A stretch of 6,590 nucleotides of DNA from an uncultured Porphyromonadaceae bacterium (GCA_900544305.1 UQUV01000072.1:1-6590), one strand, 5' to 3'; shown: positions 1 through 6,550, counted from the stretch's first letter. Notes: generated by a model not told the origin, from the letters alone. A program made the numbers and translations.

Positions 1-17
1 TCAGCATAGTCAAACCC

Positions 18-32
18 GAAAACTGCGTTTTC
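18..32. repeat. Small inverted repeat just upstream of the -33 box
   Basis: GAAAAC (18-23) and GTTTTC (27-32) form a perfect 6-bp inverted repeat around a TGC spacer. It ends one base before the TTTG -33 element. The stem is AT-rich and no T-run follows, so it is a poor terminator. Its position would suit an operator or activator site, but a 6-bp palindrome can occur by chance. Confidence 0.3.
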
Positions 33-33
33 A

Positions 34-65
34 TTTGCCTCTGCTTTCACCTTTCACTATCTTTG
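34..65 (+). promoter_or_regulatory. Bacteroides-type promoter of the aminotransferase-HAD-gmd-fcl operon
   Basis: TTTG at 34-37 is followed after exactly 20 bp by TATCTTTG at 58-65. This matches the Bacteroidota primary-sigma consensus (TTTG, 19-21 bp, TAnnTTTG) at every specified base. Transcription should start near 71-73, giving a leader of about 25 nt before the ATG at 98. The next three genes follow with gaps of 10-12 nt and no terminator until 4113, so this promoter probably drives all four. Transcription read in from a gene left of the window cannot be excluded. Confidence 0.75.
44..57. repeat. Perfect tandem 7-mer (CTTTCAC x2) in the promoter spacer
   Basis: CTTTCAC occurs twice back to back (44-50 and 51-57), wholly inside the 20-bp spacer between the -33 and -7 boxes. 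Two copies are a minimal repeat and may be chance. Confidence 0.5.
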
Positions 66-97
66 TATCTGTAAAAAATATTAGAATTAAAAAGAAA

Positions 98-1231
98 ATG
101 AAACCTCGCATTTTGCTTTCCTACGTTCACATGGGTGGAACGGAAATGGAATGGGTGGAAAAAGCCTATCGTGAAGACTGGGTAGTGCCATTGGGACCCA
201 ATGTCGACGAATTTGAACATCGTTTGGAGAAATATCTTGACGTTCCCTATGTGGTGGCGTTGAGTGCCGGAACAGCAGCCATTCATTTGGGGCTGGTGTC
301 GTTGGGAGTTGGTCCGGGCGATGAAGTCATCTGCCAGTCGTTTACGTTTGCGGCAAGTGCCAATCCGGTAAAATATCAGGGCGCCGACCCTGTGTTTGTC
401 GACAGCGAACCTGACACATGGAACATGTCGCCGGAAGCATTGGAAGCGGCTATTATCGACCGTAAGGAAAAAACGGGCAAATATCCGAAAGCCATTATCC
501 CGGTGCATCTGTATGGTATGCCGGCCAAGTTGGACGAAATAATGGCAATCGCGAAGAAATACAATATTCCGGTGGTGGAGGATGCTGCCGAAGCACTCGG
601 CTCGGAGTATAAGGGCGTGAAATGCGGTACATTTGGCGAATTCGGTTGCTTGAGCTTCAATGGCAACAAGGTGATTACCACATCGGGTGGGGGTGCTTTG
701 ATTTGCCGTACAAAAGAAGAAGCCGACCGTGCGAAATTCTATGCCACACAGGCGCGCGAAAACCGTCCGTATTACTATCATGAGGTAATCGGTTACAATT
801 ACCGTATGAGCAACATTTGCGCAGGTATCGGATGCGGGCAGATGGACGTGCTGGCCGACCATGTGGAACTGCGTCGTAACATCCACCGTTTCTATACGGA
901 GGCTTTGGCTGATGTTCCGGGTGTAACGGTTCAGCAGAATCCGTCGGCCGATTTCGATTCGAATTTCTGGTTGACAACCATACTTATCGACCCGGCTACG
1001 GGAAAAGACCCGGAAACGGCACGTCAGATTATGGCGGAAGCCGGTGTGGAAACCCGTCGCTTGTGGCGTCCGATGCACATGCAGCCTATTTATAAGGATG
1101 CGCCTTATTATGGCGGCGACTGCTGCGAACGTCTGTTCGACAGGGGGTTGTGTCTGCCGAGCGGTTCGAGCTTGAAACAGGAAGAACTGCAATATATAGT
1201 GGATGTGCTGAAAGGCTATTTGTTGAAATAG
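98..1231 (+). CDS. DegT/DnrJ/EryC1/StrS-family sugar-nucleotide aminotransferase, PglE/EpsN-like
   Basis: A PLP-dependent enzyme predicted to transfer an amino group (normally from glutamate) to C4 of a nucleotide-linked 4-keto-6-deoxy sugar in the cytoplasm. The protein has 377 residues, typical of the family. Visible motifs are an N-terminal HMGGTE...PLGPNVDEFE segment, SAGTAAIHLGL (56-66, phosphate binding), VEDAAEALGS with D162 facing the PLP nitrogen, and SFNGNKVITTSGGG with the Schiff-base lysine K191. FYATQARE (214-221), YNYRMSN and ETRRLW...MHMQP follow. As I recall Campylobacter PglE, the NGNK-ITTSGGG, TQARE and PLW-MHTQ segments match it better than the GDP-perosamine synthase form (FGNKTITTGEGG). 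UDP-4-keto-6-deoxy-GlcNAc is therefore the likelier substrate. I chose ATG 98: the alternative upstream TTG at 35 lies inside the -33 promoter box and before the predicted transcript start. First gene of the operon; family confidence is high, substrate is inferred. Confidence 0.93.
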   Translation: MKPRILLSYVHMGGTEMEWVEKAYREDWVVPLGPNVDEFEHRLEKYLDVPYVVALSAGTAAIHLGLVSLGVGPGDEVICQSFTFAASANPVKYQGADPVFVDSEPDTWNMSPEALEAAIIDRKEKTGKYPKAIIPVHLYGMPAKLDEIMAIAKKYNIPVVEDAAEALGSEYKGVKCGTFGEFGCLSFNGNKVITTSGGGALICRTKEEADRAKFYATQARENRPYYYHEVIGYNYRMSNICAGIGCGQMDVLADHVELRRNIHRFYTEALADVPGVTVQQNPSADFDSNFWLTTILIDPATGKDPETARQIMAEAGVETRRLWRPMHMQPIYKDAPYYGGDCCERLFDRGLCLPSGSSLKQEELQYIVDVLKGYLLK

Positions 1232-1243
1232 TTGCCAACGGCT

Positions 1244-1909
1244 ATGAAAGTGGTGGTGTTCGACCTCGACGACACGCTCTATAAGGAAGTGGATTATGTC
1301 TGGTCCGGCTATCATGCCGTTGCTGCCAAAGTCGCTACCGATTATGGTGTCGACGGCGGGAAGGCCTACCGCTTGATGGCGGACGCTTTTGGCAGAGGTG
1401 AGAATCCTTTTGACGCATTGGAAGCGGGGTTGGGGCTGACTTTGCCGGTTGCCGAACTGGTGGAGCTCTATCGCACTCACAAGCCTGATTTGCATCTTGG
1501 CGGCGAAGCGGAAGCCTTGTTGACGGCGTTGCGAGCTGCTGGATGTCGGTTGGGAATCATCACTGACGGGCGTTCGAAGGGGCAGCGCAACAAGTTGGAG
1601 GCGCTTGGATTGTTCCGCTATTTTGATGAGGCGGCTATCTTGATTTCGGAAGAGACCGGAAAGGACAAGACGTCTCCCGATAATTTTGAATATTTTTGCC
1701 GGACTTATCCGCAGGCAGAAGCGTTTTTCTATGTGGGCGACAACCCGCGGAAAGATTTCCTTCATCCCAACCGCTTGGGTTGGACTACTGTTTGTCTTGC
1801 GGACGACGGAAGGAATATTCATCCGCAGAACATTGAAGTGGCCGACGAGGCAAAGCCGCGCTACACGGTCAATGCCTTGTCCGACATATTGAATTTGATA
1901 ATTAAATAA
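1244..1909 (+). CDS. HAD-superfamily hydrolase with helical C1 cap (phosphatase, substrate unknown)
   Basis: A 221-residue haloacid-dehalogenase-fold enzyme, probably a cytoplasmic Mg2+-dependent phosphatase. All four HAD motifs are present: motif I FDLDDTLY (nucleophile D7, acid/base D9), motif II ITDG (T107), motif III lysine K142 in GKDKTSPDNF, and motif IV GDNPRKDF (D166, D171). Residues about 15-85 between motifs I and II have the length and helical character of a C1 cap. This resembles YjjG/pyrimidine 5'-nucleotidase-like and phosphoglycolate phosphatase-like members. ATG 1244 is preferred over TTG 1232 because it places the hydrophobic strand directly before DLDD. It starts 12 nt after the aminotransferase stop. 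The operon suggests a sugar 1-phosphate, nucleotide or biosynthetic intermediate as substrate, but nothing in the sequence fixes it. The gene looks intact. Confidence 0.88.
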   Translation: MKVVVFDLDDTLYKEVDYVWSGYHAVAAKVATDYGVDGGKAYRLMADAFGRGENPFDALEAGLGLTLPVAELVELYRTHKPDLHLGGEAEALLTALRAAGCRLGIITDGRSKGQRNKLEALGLFRYFDEAAILISEETGKDKTSPDNFEYFCRTYPQAEAFFYVGDNPRKDFLHPNRLGWTTVCLADDGRNIHPQNIEVADEAKPRYTVNALSDILNLIIK

Positions 1910-1921
1910 AGGAAAAAATAT

Positions 1922-3013
1922 ATGGCTGATTCTCAAAAAGTAGCCCTTATTACGGGTATCACAGGTCAGGATGGTTCGTTCTTGGCTGAATTTTTGTTGG
2001 ATAAGGGGTATGAGGTACACGGCATTATCCGCCGCAGTTCTTCGTTCAACACCGGTCGCATCGAGCACTTGTATTTCGATGAATGGGTGCGCGACATGAA
2101 ACGCAAGCGCCTCATCAATCTGCATTATGGCGACATGACGGATTCAAGTTCGCTGATTCGCATCATTCAGGAAATACAGCCGGATGAAATCTATAACCTG
2201 GCCGCTCAAAGTCATGTGAAGGTGTCGTTTGAGGTGCCTGAATATACAGCCGAAACCGATGCCATCGGCACACTGCGCCTGCTTGAAGCGGTGCGTATGC
2301 TGAAACTTGACAAAAAGACGCGTATCTATCAGGCAAGTACTTCGGAACTTTTCGGTAAGGTACAGGAGATTCCGCAACGTGAAACCACTCCGTTTTATCC
2401 GCGCAGCCCGTATGCCTGTGCCAAAATCTATGGTTTCTGGATTACGAAAAACTACCGTGAAAGCTACGGCATGTATGCTGTAAACGGTATTCTGTTCAAT
2501 CACGAAAGCGAACGTCGCGGTGAAACCTTCGTTACAAGAAAGATTACTTTGGCCGTAGCGCGCATTGTAGCCGGATTGCAGGACAAACTGTATTTGGGAA
2601 ACATGAACGCCCGCCGCGACTGGGGTTATGCCCGCGACTATGTGGAATGTATGTGGCTTATCATGCAGCAGCCGGAGCCGGAAGATTTTGTAATTGCTAC
2701 GGGCGAATACCATTCCGTGCGTGAATTTACGGAACTTTCTTTCCGTCGTGCCGGCATTGAACTGCGCTGGGAAGGCGAAGGCGTTGACGAAAAGGGTATC
2801 GATGTGGCTACCGGACGGGTGCTGGTGGAAGTTGACCCGAAATATTTCCGTCCGTGCGAAGTGGAACAGCTGTTAGGCGACCCGACAAAGGCACGCACGA
2901 AACTCGGATGGAATCCGCGCAAAACCACATTTGAGGAACTGGTAAACATTATGACCGACCACGATATCGAGATGATTAAACGTCGTCAGCACGATACCGA
3001 TAAAATGATTTAA
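1922..3013 (+). CDS. gmd: GDP-mannose 4,6-dehydratase
   Basis: Cytoplasmic NADP-dependent extended short-chain dehydrogenase. It converts GDP-D-mannose to GDP-4-keto-6-deoxy-D-mannose, the first committed step to GDP-L-fucose. The protein has 363 residues, normal for the family. The N-terminal Rossmann motif is TGITGQDGS (G12, G15, G18), followed by the family-typical RRSSSFNTGRIEHL. The catalytic set is visible: T140 and E142 in QASTSELFG, and Y164 with K168 in the YxxxK motif. These sit eight residues after T132, E134 and Y156 of the E. coli enzyme. FNHESERRGETFVTRKI, RRDWGYARDYVE and PKYFRPxEVEQLLGDPTKA are further Gmd signatures. The gene starts 12 nt after the HAD stop, and AAAGGA (1908-1913) lies 8 nt before the ATG, an SD-like site unusual for this phylum. 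fcl follows after 10 nt. The intermediate could also feed GDP-rhamnose or GDP-perosamine, but the adjacent fcl makes fucose the main fate. Confidence 0.98.
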   Translation: MADSQKVALITGITGQDGSFLAEFLLDKGYEVHGIIRRSSSFNTGRIEHLYFDEWVRDMKRKRLINLHYGDMTDSSSLIRIIQEIQPDEIYNLAAQSHVKVSFEVPEYTAETDAIGTLRLLEAVRMLKLDKKTRIYQASTSELFGKVQEIPQRETTPFYPRSPYACAKIYGFWITKNYRESYGMYAVNGILFNHESERRGETFVTRKITLAVARIVAGLQDKLYLGNMNARRDWGYARDYVECMWLIMQQPEPEDFVIATGEYHSVREFTELSFRRAGIELRWEGEGVDEKGIDVATGRVLVEVDPKYFRPCEVEQLLGDPTKARTKLGWNPRKTTFEELVNIMTDHDIEMIKRRQHDTDKMI

Positions 3014-3023
3014 CGGACTGATT

Positions 3024-4094
3024 ATGGAGAAAAATGCTAAAATCTATGTGGCAGGCCACCGCGGACTGGTAGGTTCTGCTATATGGAACAATTTGAAAAG
3101 CAAGGGATATACGAATCTTGTAGGCCGTACGCATGCAGAACTGGATTTGTTGGATGCTGTTGAGGTTCGCCGCTTTTTCGACGAAGAACAGCCGGAATAT
3201 GTTATTCTTGCCGCAGCTTTCGTGGGCGGAATTATGGCAAACAGCATCTATCGTGCCGACTTTATCTACCGCAATTTGCAGATTCAGCAGAATGTGATAG
3301 GGGAGAGTTTCCGCCACGGTGTAAAGAAACTGCTTTTCTTGGGCAGCACTTGCATTTACCCGCGCGAAGCTCCGCAGCCGATACCTGAATCCGCTTTGCT
3401 TACATCACCGTTGGAATACACCAATGAGCCGTATGCTATCGCGAAGATTGCCGGATTGAAGATGTGTGAAAGCTTTAACTTGCAGTATGGTACAAACTAT
3501 ATAGCCGTTATGCCGACGAACCTTTACGGTCCGAACGACAATTTCGACTTGGTGCGCAGCCATGTGTTGCCGGCCATGATTCGTAAGATGTATTTGGCAA
3601 AACTACGCATGGAGAACGACCGCGAGGCCATACGCCGCGACCTTGACCGTCGTCCTGTTGGCGATATTGACGGAAAAGCAAGCGATGAGGCCATCGACGC
3701 CATGCTGGATAAATACGGCATCTGCAACGGTCATTTGAACTTGTGGGGTTCGGGCAAGCCTATCCGTGAATTCCTTTGGAGCGAGGATATGGCGGATGCT
3801 TCTGTCTATGTGATGGAACATATCGACTTCGAACAGCTCAAGGGTGACAATCCCGAGGTGCGCAACTGCCACATTAATATCGGTAGCGGCAAGGAGGTGA
3901 CTATCGCTCAGCTGGCTGACATCATCAAACGCACGATTGGCTATGAAGGTGAAATCCGTTGGGACGCTACGAAGCCCGACGGCACGATGCGCAAGCTGAC
4001 CGACGTCAGCAAGCTGCATTCACTCGGCTGGCACCACAAAATGGAGATTGAAGACGGTGTAGCCGCACTCTATAAATGGTATCTGGAAAACTAA
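3024..4094 (+). CDS. fcl: GDP-L-fucose synthase (GDP-4-keto-6-deoxy-mannose 3,5-epimerase/4-reductase)
   Basis: Takes the Gmd product, epimerises it at C3 and C5 and reduces C4 with NADPH to give GDP-L-fucose, the donor for fucosylated capsule and glycoproteins (also called wcaG). The Rossmann motif is GHRGLVG (G11, G14, G17). GSTCIYP carries S108 and C110, YAIAK carries Y137 and K141, and H180 lies in RSHVLPAM. All are shifted by one residue from S107, C109, Y136, K140 and H179 of the E. coli enzyme. WGSGKPIREFLW and the C-terminal KPDGTMRKLTD are substrate-site signatures. At 356 residues it is about 35 longer than the E. coli protein. The extra length is a charged segment at about 193-235, between H180 and WGSG. 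I believe Bacteroidota homologues share this insert. Last gene of the operon, followed by a strong terminator. Confidence 0.97.
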   Translation: MEKNAKIYVAGHRGLVGSAIWNNLKSKGYTNLVGRTHAELDLLDAVEVRRFFDEEQPEYVILAAAFVGGIMANSIYRADFIYRNLQIQQNVIGESFRHGVKKLLFLGSTCIYPREAPQPIPESALLTSPLEYTNEPYAIAKIAGLKMCESFNLQYGTNYIAVMPTNLYGPNDNFDLVRSHVLPAMIRKMYLAKLRMENDREAIRRDLDRRPVGDIDGKASDEAIDAMLDKYGICNGHLNLWGSGKPIREFLWSEDMADASVYVMEHIDFEQLKGDNPEVRNCHINIGSGKEVTIAQLADIIKRTIGYEGEIRWDATKPDGTMRKLTDVSKLHSLGWHHKMEIEDGVAALYKWYLEN

Positions 4095-4112
4095 AATAAT
4101 CCGATAAAAGTG

Positions 4113-4161
4113 AAGCCCGCGGGGTTGGCATTCAGTCCATCCCGCGGGCTTTGTTTTTGTT
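4113..4161 (+). terminator. Rho-independent terminator of the fucose operon, possibly bidirectional
   Basis: AAGCCCGCGGG (4113-4123) pairs perfectly with CCCGCGGGCTT (4141-4151), giving an 11-bp GC-rich stem with a 17-nt loop. A T-rich run (TTTGTTTTTGTT) follows on the + strand. It begins 18 nt after the fcl stop. The convergent gene stops at 4173, so its transcript also crosses the hairpin. On that strand the T-tract is weak (TTCACTTTTA), so termination there may be less efficient. Confidence 0.92.
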
Positions 4162-4172
4162 AGAGATATATT

Positions 4173-6425
4173 TTAGTTGATTACTTTCACTGTTGTCGTG
4201 CCGATACGTACAATGTATATGCCTTTAGCAGAAAGCTCGAAAGAGGCGGTTGTTGTGCCTGTGTTGTCTGTAAAGATGTTTTTCCCGTCAACGGTGTAGA
4301 CATAAATTGGGGCAGCTTTCGGATTGTTTATGTAAAGTGTTGCCCCTGAAACGTAGGCATTTGTTTCATCTTGTATATCAGTATTGTTGATGCCACTTGT
4401 TTCGTTTACCAGTATGTCGTTTGAGTAATCACTTGTAATTTGACCATTGTTTGGAGTGATAATTGCCCCGAATACATTATAAATCAAAGCGTCAGTTACA
4501 TTTGTATCAATGTTCTCAAATGTAAAGGATGTCGATTGGATTCCATAAAGGACTTGGTTGGCAATTTCCTTTCTAAGTTTACTGCCTTGCGGCATGTCAA
4601 CTGTCAGTTTCAGGCCTTCAAATAGAAGTGACTTTCCATCTTTCTGGTAAATTAAAACGTAACAGGCATTTGTACCGTTTTGTAGTTGAATTGTCTGTTC
4701 CGTGAAGGTGGATGTTACCGGTACTTCGTGTTTGTCGATTTCTGTAAATGTTCCTTTTTCGTCTCGTATCGCTAATGTGACGATGGCTGTCGTACAGTCG
4801 GCACTTGCGAGATTGAGCGTTAGTGTGGCTTTCCCATCAAAAGGAGTCAGGTCAAGCAGAGGTGAATAGAGATAACTTTTTGCACCATATTCTCCAAAGG
4901 AATTGTCCAATCCAAGAGCTCCGTTGATGATGGCTTCCATGTTAATATACCAGCCGAATAGACCGTATTTATTGTCTGTATAGTAGCCGTCGAAATATGT
5001 GCGGTCCGGATTTTCCAATGTTGCATTTTCTTCTTCTGATACCACGTTTGCAAAGTCTGTTTCAGTATGAACATAGGTCTCTGCGGTGGTAGCAGTGTGT
5101 TCAGTATATAACCATACTTTATATGCATTTGCTCCAGGCGCTGTTTCCCAATTGGCTGTAAATGAATTGTCTGTAATATTGGAGGCTCTGGTGGCTTCTG
5201 GAGCGGCGAGAGATTCCGGCATTACAATTTGGTCGAGTGATGTTTTTGTAGGAATATCGCCAGGTTCCAGACCGAAAACATTGAAGAAATAGACTGTCGG
5301 TATTGGAAGATTGTTGACAAGATAGCTAGTCTCGGTTGTCTGTACTTCGGTCATCACTGGAGTTTTTATAAATTTCTTGTCAGCATCTACATCATTATAA
5401 TATACGTTCAGTTTATAGCTTTCAGCCGAAGGGACGGTACTCCATGCTGCTGTAAATTTTTCCCCATCATAGTCTGTGGGCTGTATTGTGTTTGGGGCAA
5501 GAGTCGCCTGTATTGATACCTTTCCGGAATAGGGAGAGCGTATGCCATTTTTGACAACAGCTACTTGGTATGAGTAATCATTGTTAGGGTCAAGTTCTGT
5601 GATGTCAAAAGAGTTTGTATCGATACGTTTGTCCTTAATTGGATAATAGATATTGTAATAATCCATGTATGAAACATTCATAAGATAGTAGTCTGCACCT
5701 TCTACAGCATCCCAGGCGAGGTGTGCTGATGTTCCGTTATAGCCTGTTACCGTAAGTCCAGTTGGAGCAGGAGAACCTTCTGCCGTGATACGGATGTCGT
5801 CTATATATAAACCTGCGTTGAATGCATGGAAATTGATGAAGCATTCGTTCGTTGCATTTTCTAATGAAATTTTGAACTCCTGCCATTCGGTAGTGATGGG
5901 TAAATCCGAAACATTTAATGGGTAGGGGTCAATAAGGTCATAGAGCTCGACTGCGACATTGTCGTCAGCTGCTTCTTGTGCTGAGCGTGCGCGGAATGCA
6001 ACGGTTATTACACCTTCGTTTGCGCTCATGTCGCAGATTGGAGTTGTAATGAATCCCGGTTCTGGTCCGTACCATCCATCAGTCATTCCGAGGTATGCTA
6101 CACCGCCGGCTTGATATACGGCAGTACCTCCCCAGCCGGGAACTTGTGTCAGTTCATCGTTCATCACTCCGTCGCGGTCAACGCAGTCTTGAGAATCTGG
6201 GTTGGCTTCTGAACCTTTAGTGAACTTGTCAAAGTTTTCAAAAACCAGCACAAGGGGTTCGTCTGTGTTAGATGTTACTAATCTGATAGGGGAGGGAGGC
6301 AATAGTTTTGCTGTTTTCTCTAATTGGTTATCAGATAATTTGGGGTTTTTCCGTTCAATTTCTTGTCCGGAAACCGTTGCTAAAGATAATAAAGCAGCAA
6401 AGGTTAATGCATAAAATCTTCTCAT
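4173..6425 (-). CDS. Exported modular FN3/jelly-roll protein with T9SS type A-like C-terminal domain
   Basis: A 750-residue surface or secreted protein of unknown function. Residues 1-20 form a signal peptide (MRR, hydrophobic core, VSG then Q21) with no lipobox cysteine. Residues about 58-217 look like a beta-rich jelly-roll/carbohydrate-binding-like domain ending GLYIDDIRITAE. FN3 domains lie at about 219-307 (LAWDAVEGADYYLMNV) and 309-403 (AAWSTVPSAESYKLNV). A third FN3 begins at 408 (FTANWETAPGANAYKV) but breaks off near 447. A second jelly-roll at about 450-611 intervenes, and FN3-like strands resume at 622-675 (TSFTFENID, SDYSNDILV). The two jelly-rolls align, for example NATNECFI with NGTNACYV. 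Residues about 681-750 resemble the Por-secretion tail (IYVYTVDGK, LSAKGIYIVRIG, VKVIN). No catalytic motif is visible, so binding or adhesion is more likely than enzymatic activity. Leucine TTA codons are common, unlike the neighbouring operon. ATG 6425 is preceded by an A-rich initiation region. The reading frame is intact. Confidence 0.88.
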   Translation of the reverse strand: MRRFYALTFAALLSLATVSGQEIERKNPKLSDNQLEKTAKLLPPSPIRLVTSNTDEPLVLVFENFDKFTKGSEANPDSQDCVDRDGVMNDELTQVPGWGGTAVYQAGGVAYLGMTDGWYGPEPGFITTPICDMSANEGVITVAFRARSAQEAADDNVAVELYDLIDPYPLNVSDLPITTEWQEFKISLENATNECFINFHAFNAGLYIDDIRITAEGSPAPTGLTVTGYNGTSAHLAWDAVEGADYYLMNVSYMDYYNIYYPIKDKRIDTNSFDITELDPNNDYSYQVAVVKNGIRSPYSGKVSIQATLAPNTIQPTDYDGEKFTAAWSTVPSAESYKLNVYYNDVDADKKFIKTPVMTEVQTTETSYLVNNLPIPTVYFFNVFGLEPGDIPTKTSLDQIVMPESLAAPEATRASNITDNSFTANWETAPGANAYKVWLYTEHTATTAETYVHTETDFANVVSEEENATLENPDRTYFDGYYTDNKYGLFGWYINMEAIINGALGLDNSFGEYGAKSYLYSPLLDLTPFDGKATLTLNLASADCTTAIVTLAIRDEKGTFTEIDKHEVPVTSTFTEQTIQLQNGTNACYVLIYQKDGKSLLFEGLKLTVDMPQGSKLRKEIANQVLYGIQSTSFTFENIDTNVTDALIYNVFGAIITPNNGQITSDYSNDILVNETSGINNTDIQDETNAYVSGATLYINNPKAAPIYVYTVDGKNIFTDNTGTTTASFELSAKGIYIVRIGTTTVKVIN

Positions 6426-6550
6426 TAGTTTTTCTTTTTTTGTTAATATTAGGTTTTAGGTGTATTTTTATGTAAAAACATGTGCCAATGCGATAAAGTT
6501 GAGGCTTAAAGACTGTAATATTAAATGTTTAGACTATTTTAACATATATG
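6426..6550 (-). promoter_or_regulatory. AT-rich leader presumed to hold the promoter of the 750-residue protein gene
   Basis: If the hairpin at 6551-6590 is a terminator, the promoter should lie between it and the start codon. Just before the ATG the - strand reads AACAAAAAAAGAAAAACTA, the A-rich initiation region common in Bacteroidota. I find no good TAnnTTTG box. The best pair is TTTG (6552-6555, read on -) and, 21 bp further, AACATTTA, which has only four of six consensus bases. The exact promoter is not identified. Confidence 0.4.

Noticed and set aside
1..33. End of an upstream gene (TAG at 7-9 in one frame)
   Set aside because: Too few bases to identify any coding frame.
35..97. TTG-initiated N-terminal extension of the aminotransferase
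   Set aside because: The TTG overlaps the TTTG -33 promoter element and lies upstream of the expected transcript start. The extra 21 residues are not family-like, and ATG 98 begins the normal N-terminus.
1..97. Invertible (phase-variable) promoter of the kind found at Bacteroides capsule loci
   Set aside because: No inverted repeats of the expected length flank the promoter within the window, and downstream of it is gene sequence. Only 33 bases upstream of the -33 box are visible, so this is not fully excluded.
47..2125. Very long - strand open frame (692 codons) across the first three operon genes
   Set aside because: It lies exactly opposite and in phase with three genes bearing clear family motifs. 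Its translation shows no recognisable domain, and its openness follows from the codon choice of the sense genes.
2144..2713. 189-codon - strand open frame inside gmd
   Set aside because: It is in phase opposite gmd and has no domain character: a continuation of the same codon-bias shadow.
3603..4019. 138-codon - strand open frame inside fcl
   Set aside because: It is opposite a gene with intact catalytic motifs and shows no initiation signal or family resemblance.
4173..6425. Possible target of Bacteroidales protein O-fucosylation by the neighbouring pathway
   Set aside because: The known Bacteroides O-glycosylation motif is D-(S/T)-(A/I/L/V/M/T). The DS and DT pairs in this protein (DSQ, DTN, DTN) do not fit, so the sequence gives no direct link between the two halves of the window.
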